Origin: Micromonospora carbonacea
GTDB lineage: Bacteria; Actinomycetota; Actinomycetes; Mycobacteriales; Micromonosporaceae
Length of the DNA: 64,000 nucleotides
Direction: 5' to 3'
Assembly (NCBI RefSeq): GCF_014205165.1
Contig: NZ_JACHMZ010000001.1
Location: forward strand, 5,190,501 to 5,254,500
Shown: positions 35,973-44,980 of the stretch, piece after piece
Numbering within the stretch: position 1 is the first letter of the stretch
Layout of the letters: every line of letters starts with the position of its first letter
Notes under the pieces: model-generated
Databases searched by the model: none
What the model was told of the DNA's origin: nothing
What the model saw: only the letters and a program-made list of their open reading frames with translations
Program-made: the position numbers and the translations under genes

Positions 35973-36013
35973 GGGCCCCCGGGACGGGGAGAGGCGAGTC
36001 GTCCCGGGGGCCC
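35973..36013 (+). terminator. 14-bp hairpin after the CAP-domain gene
   Basis: GGGCCCCCGGGACG (35973-35986) pairs perfectly with CGTCCCGGGGGCCC (36000-36013), loop 13 bases, 12 bases after the stop. Likely terminator. Confidence 0.75.
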
Positions 36014-36164
36014 CGCTCGTTGACCCGGTGAGGCGCGCCGGGCGCGGTGCCCGGGGCGGCAGGTCCGTCGCGGGACGGCCCGACGGCCGGTGCGCCGCGG
36101 GCGGCCGGTGGACGCACCCGCCTCCGGGCGGCCGGACGCCGCCCCGCGACCTGCGGAGCTGCCG

Positions 36165-37043
36165 ATGCGGATCGGGCCGCCGCCGCCCGGCGTCGGGCGC
36201 GCGCCGCGCCGACTGCTGCGCCTGCTCCTCGCGCTGACGCTGGTGACGACGACCTACGGCTGCCGGGCCGTGGTGACGCCGCCGGGCGCGCCGACCCCGT
36301 GGCCGCCCGGCCAGGCCCGGCACTGGCGCTGGCAGTGGCAGCTCACCGGCCCCCTCGACACCACGGTCGAGGCGGACGTGTTCCTGCTCGACCCCGTGCG
36401 TACCACCAGCACCGAGACCGCGGCGCTGCGCGGCCGGGACCGCCGGCTGGTCTGCCAGGTCGGCGTCGGCGCGTACGCGCGGACCGACCCGGACGCCGAC
36501 CGGTACCCGGCGGACGTCGGCGGCGCGGCCGGCCGGTCGCCCGGCACCCGGTGGGTGGACGTGCGGCGGTGGGGGGTGCTGGAGCCGATCCTGGCCGACC
36601 GGCTCCGGCTGTGCCGGGGCAAGGGCTTCGGGGCGGTCGCCCTCGCCGACGCCGACGGCTACGCCCACCCGACCGGCTTCGACCTGGACTTCGACGACCA
36701 GTTGCGGTTCAACCGGCGGGTCGCCGCCCTGGCCCGCTCGCTGGAGCTGTCCCCCGGACTGCTCGGGGACGTGCCGCAGGTGACCGCGCTCGCGCCGGAC
36801 TTCGACTTCGCCGTCGACGAGGAGTGCGTCCGGCTGCGCCAGTGCGCCAAGCTGCTGCCGTTCGCCGACGCCGGCAAGCCGGTGTTCCACGTCGAATACA
36901 CGGGCGACCCCGACGAGTTCTGCGTGACCACCCTCGGGTACGGCTTCGCCTCCATCCAGAAGCGGCGCGCGCTGGACGCGTGGCGGGACGCCTGCCCGGA
37001 CGCCCCGCCGGCCCCCGGCCGCATCGGAACCGGCGGCGACTGA
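36165..37043 (+). CDS. GH114-like (endo-alpha-1,4-polygalactosaminidase family) lipoprotein
   Basis: 292 residues. A signal peptide with a lipobox-like end (RRLLRLLLALTLVTTTYGC, Cys ~38) predicts lipid anchoring outside the membrane. The mature part resembles TIM-barrel COG2342/GH114 proteins: WRWQWQLTGP, DVFLLDPVRTTSTE, VCQVGVGAYARTD, RWGVLEPILADRLRLCRGKGF, DFDDQLRFNRRVAALARSLEL, APDFDFAVDEECVRLRQC and GKPVFHVEYTGD. Such enzymes act on galactosamine-containing exopolysaccharide. Start ATG 36165 with CGGAG upstream. It follows the CAP gene beyond its terminator. Confidence 0.75.
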   Translation: MRIGPPPPGVGRAPRRLLRLLLALTLVTTTYGCRAVVTPPGAPTPWPPGQARHWRWQWQLTGPLDTTVEADVFLLDPVRTTSTETAALRGRDRRLVCQVGVGAYARTDPDADRYPADVGGAAGRSPGTRWVDVRRWGVLEPILADRLRLCRGKGFGAVALADADGYAHPTGFDLDFDDQLRFNRRVAALARSLELSPGLLGDVPQVTALAPDFDFAVDEECVRLRQCAKLLPFADAGKPVFHVEYTGDPDEFCVTTLGYGFASIQKRRALDAWRDACPDAPPAPGRIGTGGD

Positions 37044-37079
37044 GCGGGGCCCGGCCGGCGGCAACTGGGCGGGGCCCGG
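37030..37079. repeat. 25-bp tandem duplication across the GH114-like stop codon
   Basis: Units 37030-37054 and 37055-37079 differ at two positions; the first carries the stop TGA (37041-37043), the second TGG at the same place. Confidence 0.85.
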
Positions 37080-37102
37080 CCGGCGGGCGGGCGCGCGGCG
37101 GG

Positions 37103-37960
37103 TCAGCCCCGCAGCGCCGCCCGGGGCCTGGGCTGGCAGCGGGGGCAACTGTAGGAGGAGCGGTTCATGAACGCCTCCCGGCGCAGCGGCGCGCCGCACC
37201 GCCGGCACGGCTCGCCCTCCCGCCCGTACGCGTTGAGCGCCCGGTCGAAGTAGCCGCTCTCGCCGTTGACGTTGACGTAGAGGGCGTCGAAGCTGGTGCC
37301 GCCCTCCTTGATCGCCTCGCCGAGGACGTCCCGGACATGGCCGAGCAGCCGCTGCGCGACGGGCGCGGTGAGCTGGTCGGTCGGCCGGGCCCCGTGCAGC
37401 TTCGCCCGCCACAGCGCCTCGTCGGCGTAGATGTTGCCGACCCCGGAGACGAGGGTCTGGTCGAGCAGCGCCCGCTTCACCTCCGTGCGCCGCCGGCGCA
37501 GGGCGGCGACGAAGGCGCTGTCGGAGAACTCCGGGTCCATCGGGTCCCGGGCGATGTGCGCGATCTCGGACGGCAGCTCGGCCCCGCCGGCGGAGACCGC
37601 CAGCCCGCCGAACGTGCGCTGGTCCACGAAGCGCAGCTCGGGGCCGTCGTCGGCGAACCGGAACCGGACCCGCAGGTGCAGCTCGTCGGCCGCCGTCGCC
37701 GGCTGGAGCAGGAGCTGGCCGGACATGCCGAGGTGGCCGACGATCGCGTCGCCGCTGTCCAGCGGCAGCCACAGGTACTTGCCACGCCGCCGCACGTCGA
37801 GCACCGTCCGCCCGGCGAGCACGTCGGCGAAGTGCGCCGGGCCGGCCAGGTGGCGGCGCACCGCCCGGGGATGCCGCACCTCGACGCCGGCGATCCGGCG
37901 GCCGGTGACCCACTGGGCGAGGCCCTGCCGGACGGTCTCGACCTCGGGCAGCTCAGGCAC
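37103..37960 (-). CDS. mutM: Formamidopyrimidine-DNA glycosylase (MutM/Fpg)
   Basis: 285 residues. Removes 8-oxoguanine and other oxidised purines. The N-terminal catalytic [13 protein letters not shown] (Pro2, Glu3), the helix-two-turn-helix with [16 protein letters not shown], and the C-terminal zinc finger [25 protein letters not shown] (four Cys) are intact. GTG 37960 (VPELPEVE) overlaps the rnc stop by 8 bases, so it is translated with rnc. Full length. Confidence 0.96.
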   Translation of the reverse strand: MPELPEVETVRQGLAQWVTGRRIAGVEVRHPRAVRRHLAGPAHFADVLAGRTVLDVRRRGKYLWLPLDSGDAIVGHLGMSGQLLLQPATAADELHLRVRFRFADDGPELRFVDQRTFGGLAVSAGGAELPSEIAHIARDPMDPEFSDSAFVAALRRRRTEVKRALLDQTLVSGVGNIYADEALWRAKLHGARPTDQLTAPVAQRLLGHVRDVLGEAIKEGGTSFDALYVNVNGESGYFDRALNAYGREGEPCRRCGAPLRREAFMNRSSYSCPRCQPRPRAALRG

Positions 37961-38897
37961 GGTTCGCCTCGCCGGCCGCCGGGGCGTCCGCGGGCTCGCC
38001 GTCGGCGGCGACCAGCGCCGACGCGCCCGCGACACCCGGCGGGTCGACCTCGCCGGCCACGCCCACGACGTCCGTCCCGTTGACCGCGCCCGGCTCGACG
38101 GGCCCGTCCGCCGCCCCGGCGGCGGCGCGCTCCCGCTCGGCCTGCTCGGCCCGCTCCCGTCGTGCCGCCTCGGCCTGCTCCCGCTCGGCCTGGGCGGTCA
38201 GCTCCCGCCAGGCCGACTCGGCGGCCCGCTGCTCGGCCTCCTTCTTGCTGCGCCCCTCCGCCCCGCCGTACCGGTTGCCGGCGACCACCACCCAGGCGGT
38301 GAACGTCTTGAGGTGGTCCGGCCCGGTGCCCTCGATGCGGTATTCGGGCACGCCCAGCCCGAGGGCCGCCGTCAGCTCCTGGAGGCTCGTCTTCCAGTCC
38401 AGCGCCGCGCCCCGCCCGGCCGACTCGGCCATCAGCGGGTCGAACAGCCGGTGGATCACGATCGCGGCGGTGTCCAGGCCGTACTGGAGGTAGATCGCGC
38501 CGAGCAGGGCCTCCAGGGTGTCGGCGAGGATGCTCGCCTTGTCCCGGCCGCCGGTGCTCTCCTCGCCCTTGCCCAGCAGCAGGTACGCGCCGAGCCCGTC
38601 CGGGCCCAGGCCCCGCGCCACGTCCGCGAGCGCCCGCATGTTGACCACACTCGCCCGCAGCTTGGCGAGTTGGCCCTCCGGCAGGTCGGGGTGGTTGTGG
38701 AACAGCGCGGTCGTGATCACCACCCCGAGGACCGAGTCGCCGAGGAACTCCAGCCGCTCGTTGGTGGGCAGACCGCCGTTCTCGTACGCGTACGAGCGGT
38801 GGGTCAGCGCCCTCTCCAGCAGCTCCGGGTCCAGCGAGACCCCGAACGCGGTCTCCAGGTGACCGATCGGCGCACGCCGCCGCTTGTCGATGGTCAT
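37953..38897 (-). CDS. rnc: Ribonuclease III with long C-terminal extension
   Basis: 314 residues. Cleaves double-stranded RNA, including rRNA precursors. The catalytic signature [15 protein letters not shown] lies at ~46-60 and the second acidic site at [12 protein letters not shown] (~125). A dsRBD is at ~165-235 ([16 protein letters not shown]...[14 protein letters not shown]). The last ~75 residues are a low-complexity Ala/Glu/Gly tail absent from the ~230-residue standard enzyme. It lies 97 bases after plsX and overlaps mutM. Confidence 0.95.
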   Translation of the reverse strand: MTIDKRRRAPIGHLETAFGVSLDPELLERALTHRSYAYENGGLPTNERLEFLGDSVLGVVITTALFHNHPDLPEGQLAKLRASVVNMRALADVARGLGPDGLGAYLLLGKGEESTGGRDKASILADTLEALLGAIYLQYGLDTAAIVIHRLFDPLMAESAGRGAALDWKTSLQELTAALGLGVPEYRIEGTGPDHLKTFTAWVVVAGNRYGGAEGRSKKEAEQRAAESAWRELTAQAEREQAEAARRERAEQAERERAAAGAADGPVEPGAVNGTDVVGVAGEVDPPGVAGASALVAADGEPADAPAAGEANRA

Positions 38898-38994
38898 GAT
38901 GCGGTTACCTCTCGGTTCACGACCGGACGGCGCGCGCCGGGCGCGCCCGCCGGTGCCGGCGCGTCGACGCGGCCGGTCGGGACGGTACGGGCGG

Positions 38995-40125
38995 TCACAG
39001 GCTCACCTCGGTGTCGGTGGTGCGCTCGGTGTGGTCACCGGACTGCGCGGAGCTCTCCAGGGCCATCCCGGCGGCCGGGCCGACGCCACCGGGGACGCCG
39101 AGCAGGACGGAGACGGTGTCGGTGGCCCGGCGACGCCACAGGTGGGCGGCCAGGGCGATGCCGGAGGCGACGTCCTCGCCCCGGGCCGCGCCGTGGCAGA
39201 CCACCACCGTGCCGGCCACCCCGAGCAGGGCGGCGGCCCGGGGGGCGCCGCCGCCGGGCGGGGGCCCGCCGGCCATCGCGTACGCGCCCTCGATCGCCTT
39301 CAGCAGCACGTTGCCGGTGAACCCGTCGGTGACCACCACGTCGGCGCGCAGGCCGGAGGCGATGTCGTAGCCCTCGACGAGGCCGACGTAGCGCGCGGCG
39401 CAGGGCAGCGGCGCGGCGGCGAGCGTCGGGTCGGCGCTGCGCCGCAACCGGTCCCCCTTGCCCGCCTCGGTGCCCACCGACAGCAGCCCGACGCGCGGCT
39501 CGACCACGCCGTGCGCGACGGCCGCGTAGGCCGCGCCGAGCACGGCGTGCCGCGCGAGGGTGGCGGGGCCGGGCTCCAGGGAGCCGCCGACGTCGAGCAG
39601 CACCACCGGTCCGGCGACCGCCGGCAGGGTCGCGACCAGGGCCGGCCGGCGCACGTGCGGCCAGCGGCCCAGGCCGAGCGCCGCCGCGGTGACGGTCGCG
39701 CCGGTGGAGCCGGCGGAGACCATCGCGTCGGCGAGGCCGTCGCGGACGGCGGTGGCGGCCGTGCGTACGGTGCTGTCGGCGCGGGCGGCGACCGGGTTCT
39801 CGGCCATGCCGACGGCGGCGCGCACCGGCCGGACCGTGACCCGGGCGCGTTGCGCCGGGTCGAGGGCACCGATCAGCTCGTCGGCGACCTCGGCGGGGCC
39901 GACGAGCAGGAGGTGCAGGTCCGGGTCGGCGCGCATGGCAAGCAGAGCGCCGTCAACCACGACGGCGGGAGCGTCGTCCCCGCCGAGGAGGTCAACGGCG
40001 ATCCGCGCGGTGCCCGGCTCCAGCGGGACACCGGCCGGAACGGGCCGGCCGGCGACGGCGGGAGCCGGGGCACCGGGCGATCGCCAGGATGCGCGCGCCA
40101 CCCGACCGGGGGTCGGGGGCGTCAC
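38995..40125 (-). CDS. plsX: Phosphate acyltransferase PlsX
   Basis: 376 residues. Makes acyl-phosphate from acyl-ACP for phospholipid synthesis. [13 protein letters not shown] (~41), [42 protein letters not shown] and [18 protein letters not shown] mark the family. The first ~38 residues are variable and the true start may be a later codon. It lies 12 bases after rpmF, the usual DUF177-rpmF-plsX order. It works upstream of PlsY/PlsC-type acyltransferases; a plsC is at 58.9 kb. Confidence 0.92.
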   Translation of the reverse strand: MTPPTPGRVARASWRSPGAPAPAVAGRPVPAGVPLEPGTARIAVDLLGGDDAPAVVVDGALLAMRADPDLHLLLVGPAEVADELIGALDPAQRARVTVRPVRAAVGMAENPVAARADSTVRTAATAVRDGLADAMVSAGSTGATVTAAALGLGRWPHVRRPALVATLPAVAGPVVLLDVGGSLEPGPATLARHAVLGAAYAAVAHGVVEPRVGLLSVGTEAGKGDRLRRSADPTLAAAPLPCAARYVGLVEGYDIASGLRADVVVTDGFTGNVLLKAIEGAYAMAGGPPPGGGAPRAAALLGVAGTVVVCHGAARGEDVASGIALAAHLWRRRATDTVSVLLGVPGGVGPAAGMALESSAQSGDHTERTTDTEVSL

Positions 40126-40137
40126 TCGGCGTCCAGG

Positions 40138-40311
40138 TCAGACCTCGAGAACCTGGCGGCCGTTGTACGTGCCACAGACGGAGCACGCGGCGTGCGGCAG
40201 CTTCGGGGACTTGCACTGCGGGCAGGCGGTGGTCGCCACCACGGTCGCCTTCCAGTTCGCCCGGCGGGACCGGGTGTTGCTGCGCGACATCTTGCGCTTC
40301 GGGACGGCCAC
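40138..40311 (-). CDS. rpmF: 50S ribosomal protein L32, zinc-binding type
   Basis: 57 residues. AVPKRKMSRSNTRSRRANWKA then the zinc ribbon CPQC...CSVC with spacing typical of the Cys+ form. GTG 40311 lies 5 bases after the DUF177 stop. Zinc-independent paralogues exist in many actinobacteria; none is seen in this window. Confidence 0.96.
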   Translation of the reverse strand: MAVPKRKMSRSNTRSRRANWKATVVATTACPQCKSPKLPHAACSVCGTYNGRQVLEV

Positions 40312-40316
40312 GGTTC

Positions 40317-40880
40317 CTACTCCTCTGTACGGTTCAGTTGCGACAGGCCCGCCCAACGCGGGTCGATCTGCTCGTGACTGTGGTCGGCCGGCAGATCGTC
40401 CCAGTGCACCCCGCACTCGGGGCACAACCCTGGGCAGTCCTCCCGGCAGAGCGGGTTGGTCGGCAGCATGAGCACCACCGCGTCCCGCAGCGCCGGCTCC
40501 AGGTCGATCAGATCGTCCTGCATCCGGCCCACCTCGTCCTCGTCGGTCGTGGCGTCCGTGGTGCTGTTCTCGTACGCGTACAGCTCCTGGACGGGCACGG
40601 CCACCGAGTCGTCGATCTCACGCAGGCAACGCCCGCACTCGCCCTTGACGCGACCGCTGACGGTCCCGGAGACGAGCACCCCCTCGGACACCGACTCCAG
40701 CCTCAGGTCGAGGTCGAGGTCCGCGCCCTCCGGCACGCCGATCAACTCCACGCCGAGGTCCTTCGGTGCCGGTACGACCCGCCGGAGCGTACGCAACGCG
40801 CCAGGGCGACGCGGCAGGTCCCTCGTGTCGAGGACCAGCGGCGCCTTGGGGTTGAGTGATGAAGGCGAGTGTTTGGGCAT
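40317..40880 (-). CDS. DUF177/YceD family protein
   Basis: 187 residues. YceD proteins are needed for 23S rRNA levels in plants and bacteria, exact role unclear. Seen are LDTRDLPRRPGALRTL at the start, GECGRCLREID (~85) and the CREDCPGLCPECGVHW Cys cluster near the C-terminus. ATG 40880 is chosen; longer in-frame starts give unlike sequence. Translationally close to rpmF (5 bases). Confidence 0.9.
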   Translation of the reverse strand: MPKHSPSSLNPKAPLVLDTRDLPRRPGALRTLRRVVPAPKDLGVELIGVPEGADLDLDLRLESVSEGVLVSGTVSGRVKGECGRCLREIDDSVAVPVQELYAYENSTTDATTDEDEVGRMQDDLIDLEPALRDAVVLMLPTNPLCREDCPGLCPECGVHWDDLPADHSHEQIDPRWAGLSQLNRTEE

Positions 40881-40989
40881 AGTCAGACTCCGGCCAGTGA
40901 GAGGCCGACAAAAAAGGTTACCTGGGCGGCCCCCGGACCGTCGAACCGGGGGCGACGCCCGCCCCGCCTGTCGGCTGCTGAGGTGCCGC

Positions 40990-41487
40990 TCAGAAGGGTA
41001 GCGGGCGGTCGGCCTCGTCCCCACCGAAGGTGCCGATCTCGCGCAGCGCGTGCATCTTGTCCCGGCCACGCTCGATGGAGGCCAGCGCCCGGGTGAGGAA
41101 CTGCTCGAAGTTGGCCAGCGCGGTGTCGACGTAGTCGTCGACCTCCTCGCGCAGCCGCTGCGCCTCGGCCCGGGCCTCGGCGATGATCCGGGCGCCCTCG
41201 TGCTCGGCGGAGACCGTGATCTCGTTCACCGACACCAGGCGGGCGTGTTCCGCCTCACCCTCGCTGATGATCCGGTCGGCCTCCCGCTTGCCGGCATCCA
41301 TGATCTTGTCCCGCTCCTCCAGCAGGGCCGCCGCCCGGCGCAGGTCGGCGGGGAGGCCGGCGCGCAGTTCGTCGAGCGCGGCGATCATCTCGCCCCGGTC
41401 GACCATGCAGTTGTTCCGCGACATCGGGACGGAGCGGGCCTGCTCCACCATGGCGATCAGTTCGTCGATGCGGTCGAGCGGGTCCAC
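40990..41487 (-). CDS. SepIVA/DivIVA-like coiled-coil septation protein
   Basis: 165 residues, almost entirely helical. MDPLDRIDELIAMVEQARSVPMSRNNCMVDRGEMIAALDEL at the start and long heptads (AEHARLVSVNEITVSAEHEGARIIAEARAEAQRLREEVDDYVD) resemble mycobacterial SepIVA (Rv2927c), a cell-division/septation factor that lies in the same place next to rnc-DUF177. The homologue is longer there. Soluble; may polymerise at septum or pole. Preceded by the 259-base spacer 41488-41746, where a CATGATG...CATCATG inverted repeat is the only structure noticed. Confidence 0.75.
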   Translation of the reverse strand: MDPLDRIDELIAMVEQARSVPMSRNNCMVDRGEMIAALDELRAGLPADLRRAAALLEERDKIMDAGKREADRIISEGEAEHARLVSVNEITVSAEHEGARIIAEARAEAQRLREEVDDYVDTALANFEQFLTRALASIERGRDKMHALREIGTFGGDEADRPLPF

Positions 41488-41746
41488 CGGTACCTCACTC
41501 CTGTCGTTCGTCGGCCGACCTACATGATGCGGGCTACGGCCGGGTTCCCGCTCGAACCATCATGTCGCGCCCCGGCCACCGCCCGCCGATCCACCCCGCC
41601 CGGCGCGTCGTGTCGCGGCCGGTCAGAGCGTCGTGCACGGCCGGGCCGGCGCGCCGGACCCGCCGGTCGGGGGCGTCGGCCCGCCGCCGGGCCGGCCCGC
41701 CGCGCGGCCGGGCGACCCGGCCCGGGCGAAGGACCACCGCCGCAGG

Positions 41747-42235
41747 TCAGGAACGCGGCGGCGGGCCGAGCCGGACCTGGAGGGCCTCGCGGACCAGGTC
41801 GGGCACGTGGGCGGAGACGTCGCCGCCCCACTTGGCCACGTCCTTGACCAGGCTGGAGGAGAGGAAGGAGTAGAGCGGGTTCGTCGGCATGAACAGCGTC
41901 TCGACGCCGGCCAGGCCGATGTTCATCTGGGCCATCTGGAGCTCGTAGTCGAAGTCGCTGACCGCCCGCAGGCCCTTGATCAGGACGCTGGCCCGCTGGG
42001 CGCGGCAGAAGTCGACAAGCAGGCCGCGGAAGGACGCGACCCGCACGTTCTCGTAGGAGGAGGTGACCTCGCGGAGCATCTCGATCCGCTCCTCGACGGT
42101 GAACAGGCCACTCTTCGACTGGTTGATCAGCACGCCGACGATCACCTCGTCGAAGAGCCGGGCGGCCCGCCCGATGATGTCGAGGTGTCCATTGGTGACC
42201 GGGTCGAACGAGCCGGGACACACCGCACGTCTCAT
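41747..42235 (-). CDS. coaD: Phosphopantetheine adenylyltransferase CoaD
   Basis: 162 residues. Penultimate CoA synthesis step. The nucleotidyltransferase motif [15 protein letters not shown] (~7-21, T/HxGH), [21 protein letters not shown] and [15 protein letters not shown] are intact. ATG 42235 overlaps the rsmD stop as ATGA. Ends VRLGPPPRS. Normal family length. Confidence 0.96.
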   Translation of the reverse strand: MRRAVCPGSFDPVTNGHLDIIGRAARLFDEVIVGVLINQSKSGLFTVEERIEMLREVTSSYENVRVASFRGLLVDFCRAQRASVLIKGLRAVSDFDYELQMAQMNIGLAGVETLFMPTNPLYSFLSSSLVKDVAKWGGDVSAHVPDLVREALQVRLGPPPRS

Positions 42236-42795
42236 GATCGGCGACCGTACCAAAGGGTGGTCTCGCCGTAACGGCGGCTGCGCTCGGCAGTGACGCCCTC
42301 CACCCAGCCGACCGGCCCGGTCCGGCTGGAGCGCTCGACCACCACGAGGGCGTCCGCCGCCAGCCAGCCGCCGTCGACCAGAGCGGCCAGCATCGCGGTG
42401 ACGTCGGCATCGGGCACGGCGTACGGGGGATCGGCGAAGACCACGTCGTACGGCCCGGCGTCCGGGCCGGCGGCCAGCACCGTGGCGACCTTGCCGGTGA
42501 CGAGCCGGGCGGCCGGGGCGGCCCGCAGCGCGGCGATGTTCTCCCGCACCACGCGGGCGGCGCGCGGGTCGGACTCGACCAGCAGCACGTGCGCCGCCCC
42601 CCGGGACAGCGCCTCCAGGCCGACGGCGCCCGACCCGGCGTACAGGTCGGCGAAGCGCGCCCCGGCCAGGTCGACCTCGGCCTGCACGGCGCTGAACAGC
42701 GCCTCCCGGACGCGGTCGGAGGTGGGCCGGGTGCCGGCGCCGGGCGGCGCGGCGATGCGCCGGCCGCCGAGCGCCCCGGCGACGATCCGGGTCAC
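42232..42795 (-). CDS. rsmD: 16S rRNA (guanine966-N2)-methyltransferase RsmD
   Basis: 187 residues. [30 protein letters not shown] at the start, the SAM site [20 protein letters not shown] and the catalytic DPPY ([11 protein letters not shown]) identify it. GTG 42795 gives the standard N-terminus. It forms a two-gene unit with coaD, the conserved rsmD-coaD pair. Confidence 0.95.
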   Translation of the reverse strand: MTRIVAGALGGRRIAAPPGAGTRPTSDRVREALFSAVQAEVDLAGARFADLYAGSGAVGLEALSRGAAHVLLVESDPRAARVVRENIAALRAAPAARLVTGKVATVLAAGPDAGPYDVVFADPPYAVPDADVTAMLAALVDGGWLAADALVVVERSSRTGPVGWVEGVTAERSRRYGETTLWYGRRS

Positions 42796-43113
42796 CGACT
42801 GCTCCTGCTCATGCCCCGACGCTACGCGACGCCGGCACCGGGGCGGGCGGCACCGTGCGTGCCGCCGGCGTCCCCACGCGAACACGTTACGTATATCAAT
42901 GATCTCAAGTTCATAACATCACCCTTAGGGCTATCTGAGCGCTGTAACGGTCGGCGCGTTCTCGCTAGGGTCTGCCGGGTGCCGGGTGCCGGCTGCGCTC
43001 CGCCGGCCCACCGGCGCCGGGAGGCGTCGTCGCGGGCGCGCCTGACCCGGCCGCGACCGCTGACCGCCGTTGCCCGCGCCGCACCCTGACGTTTCTTCAC
43101 CCCGGGAGTACGC
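42796..43113. other. Divergent promoter region rsmD / LPVTG protein
   Basis: 318 bases. A 9-bp inverted repeat GACGCCGGC...GCCGGCGTC lies at 42828-42836 and 42864-42872. An AT-rich run at about 42885-42955 (ACGTTACGTATATCAATGAT onwards) stands out from the flanking DNA and likely holds promoters. No gene is convincing. Confidence 0.5.
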
Positions 43114-44385
43114 GTGATCCGTCCCAAGCTGTCGCCACGGCGACCGCTCGTCGTGGCCGCCGCCGCCCTGGCCGGCCTCGCCACGGCGTTCGCGGTCTCG
43201 TCGCCGGCCCTGGCGACCAGCCCCTCGCCGACCGCCACGGCGTCGCCCACCCCGACCGCCGCGGCGACCCCGCCCGCCAACGAGGGACCGGCCTGCGTCA
43301 GCGCGGCCGACGCCCGCTACACGCACACCTTCAAGGGCAAGCGCGGCGAGGCCAGCATCACGCTGGTCAACGGCCCGCTCTGCGAGGGCGAGGAGCAGGC
43401 CCTCGCGCTGGTCTCCTACGTCGCCCCGTCGGCGAAGATCGCCTTCCCCCAGTACGTGCTCGACAAGTCGGTCAAGAAGTTCACCGGCGTCGGCGCGGGC
43501 GAGCTGGGCGTGGCGACCCTCGACTTCAAGGTCGAGGTCCCCCAGTGCTACACCCAGGTCGACTTCGTCTTCGGTGACGAGATCATCGACCCGCTCACCG
43601 AGACCGGCCCGCGGTACAACAACCGCAAGGTCGGCAGCCCCAAGGGCATCGGCTCCCAGTCGAAGGGCCCGCAGGCCTGGTACAACGGCGGCTCCGAGAC
43701 GTGCAGCCCGGTCCCCGAGGTCATCGCGCAGTCCGACTGCGAAGGCAACGTCGAGCTGACCCTGGTCAACCGCAGCGGCAACGCGGCGGCGGCGTTCACC
43801 ATCACCGGCAGCGGCGGCTACACCGAGACCGTCTCCGTGCCGATGCGCAAGATCGAGACCCGCAAGCTGAACCCCGGCCAGGCGCAGGAGCTCAAGGTCA
43901 CCGCGCCCGGCATGGAGGACTTCACCGGCGGCTGGGCCAAGCCCGAGGACTGCCAGGAGCCCGAGGTCGGCGAGCCCGACGGCGGCTACGAGTCGACCTG
44001 CGACGAGATGATCTTCCGGATCGCGAACCCGGAGAACGGCGCGACCCTGACCTCGACCTTCACCCCGAGCACCGGCGAGCCGAAGACCGTCACGGTCGAG
44101 CCCGGCCGCGACGTCACCGTCACCTTCCCGGCGAGCCCGGGCCTGACCGTGACCGTCACCGGTGACCTCGCCTCCGGCGAGGCGATCAAGTGGGAGCAGC
44201 CGAAGGACTGCGAGGACGGCGAGGGCGGCGAGGAGGGCGGCTCCGGCGGTGGCGACCAGGAGGGTGGCCTCCCGGTGACCGGCGCGGCGGCCGGCGGCAT
44301 CGCCGCCGGCGCGGCGGCCCTGCTCGCGGTCGGCGCGGTGCTCTTCGTGCTGGCCCGGCGTCGCCGGATCCGCTTCACCGCCTGA
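43114..44385 (+). CDS. Secreted LPXTG-like (LPVTG) cell-wall protein
   Basis: 423 residues. A signal peptide (VVAAAALAGLATAFAVSSPALA, ~13-34) is followed by a Ser/Thr/Pro stretch, a domain with paired Cys (PACVS...PLCEGEEQ...VPQCY, ~50-150), a second half with ETCSP, SDCEGNVELTLVNRSG and a Gly/Glu linker. It ends in a sortase signal: LPVTG (~387-391), a membrane helix and RRRRIRF. Expected to be linked to the wall by a class E/F-type sortase, none of which is in the window. Function unknown; the beta-rich repeats suggest adhesion or a structural role. Confidence 0.85.
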   Translation: MIRPKLSPRRPLVVAAAALAGLATAFAVSSPALATSPSPTATASPTPTAAATPPANEGPACVSAADARYTHTFKGKRGEASITLVNGPLCEGEEQALALVSYVAPSAKIAFPQYVLDKSVKKFTGVGAGELGVATLDFKVEVPQCYTQVDFVFGDEIIDPLTETGPRYNNRKVGSPKGIGSQSKGPQAWYNGGSETCSPVPEVIAQSDCEGNVELTLVNRSGNAAAAFTITGSGGYTETVSVPMRKIETRKLNPGQAQELKVTAPGMEDFTGGWAKPEDCQEPEVGEPDGGYESTCDEMIFRIANPENGATLTSTFTPSTGEPKTVTVEPGRDVTVTFPASPGLTVTVTGDLASGEAIKWEQPKDCEDGEGGEEGGSGGGDQEGGLPVTGAAAGGIAAGAAALLAVGAVLFVLARRRRIRFTA

Positions 44386-44405
44386 GCTGAACTGATCTGA
44401 CGCAC

Positions 44406-44448
44406 CGGCGAGGGCGCGTCGACCACCCCGGTCGACGCGCCCTCGCCG
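44406..44448 (+). terminator. 19-bp perfect hairpin after the LPVTG gene
   Basis: CGGCGAGGGCGCGTCGACC (44406-44424) pairs without mismatch with 44430-44448 across a 5-base loop, 20 bases after the stop. The strongest terminator-like structure in the window apart from that at 56486. Confidence 0.85.
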
Positions 44449-44485
44449 TGTGTCTGGTGGCGTGGTCTGGTGCCCGTGTCTGGGC

Positions 44486-44527
44486 GGCGGGCGCCTCGTG
44501 GCGGGCACCTCGTGGCGGGCACCTCGT
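44486..44527. repeat. 14-bp tandem repeat, three units
   Basis: GGCGGGCGCCTCGT (44486-44499) then GGCGGGCACCTCGT twice (44500-44513, 44514-44527), in the spacer before recG. Not coding. Confidence 0.85.
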
Positions 44528-44581
44528 GGCAGGCGGCGGGTGCCTCGCCCCGCACGCCCGGCACCCAACGGGTAGATCGTG

Positions 44582-44714
44582 CTCGATCGACGATCGAGTG
44601 GCATCGCGCCCCTCGCCCAGGGCGCGGTCCGGCCCGGCGGGGCCCGCAACGGAAGCCATGTCGGCGACATGGCGGTAACCGGGCCCTGCTGATCCCACCA
44701 TGTCGCCGACATGG
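44582..44714. repeat. Three 17-bp odd palindromes
   Basis: CTCGATCG-A-CGATCGAG (44582-44598), CCATGTCG-G-CGACATGG (44656-44672) and CCATGTCG-C-CGACATGG (44698-44714). Each is a perfect dyad around one central base. The last two are reverse complements of each other, 25 bases apart. They could be protein-binding sites or small hairpins. Confidence 0.85.
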
Positions 44715-44838
44715 AGTCGATCATCGGCCTGACACGAACGCGAAGACGACCGTCCCCAGGCCGAGGCCCAGGCCCAGCAGCCAGCACCGCCAGAAGGTCA
44801 GGCCCAGCCCGGCGGTCGCGGTGGCCAGCGCCACCCGA

Positions 44839-44957
44839 GCCAGGCGCGAACCCGAGCCAGGCGGAGGGACACAGCCAGGCGGAAACCCGCCCAAGCGGAG
44901 AGAACGGCCAAGCGGAAAGAGCGGCCGAGCGGGGAAAACGGCCAGGCGGGGAGAACG
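44839..44957. repeat. 17-bp tandem array, seven units, downstream of recG
   Basis: Units such as GCCAGGCGCGAACCCGA, GCCAGGCGGAAACCCGC, GCCAAGCGGAAAGAGCG, GCCGAGCGGGGAAAACG and GCCAGGCGGGGAGAACG run head to tail from 44839 to 44957; one unit is 18 bp and one 16 bp. The period is not a multiple of three and no gene covers it. It ends 23 bases from the recG stop. Confidence 0.85.
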
Positions 44958-44980
44958 GCGGGGCGGGAAGCCCGGGCCGG

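Noticed and set aside
34638..37913. 1091-codon minus-strand frame over CAP, GH114 and mutM
   Set aside because: Crosses several well-supported genes and their terminators; composition typical of a shadow frame.
44839..44957. Possible CRISPR-like array
   Set aside because: Units are contiguous 17-mers without spacers and there are no cas genes.
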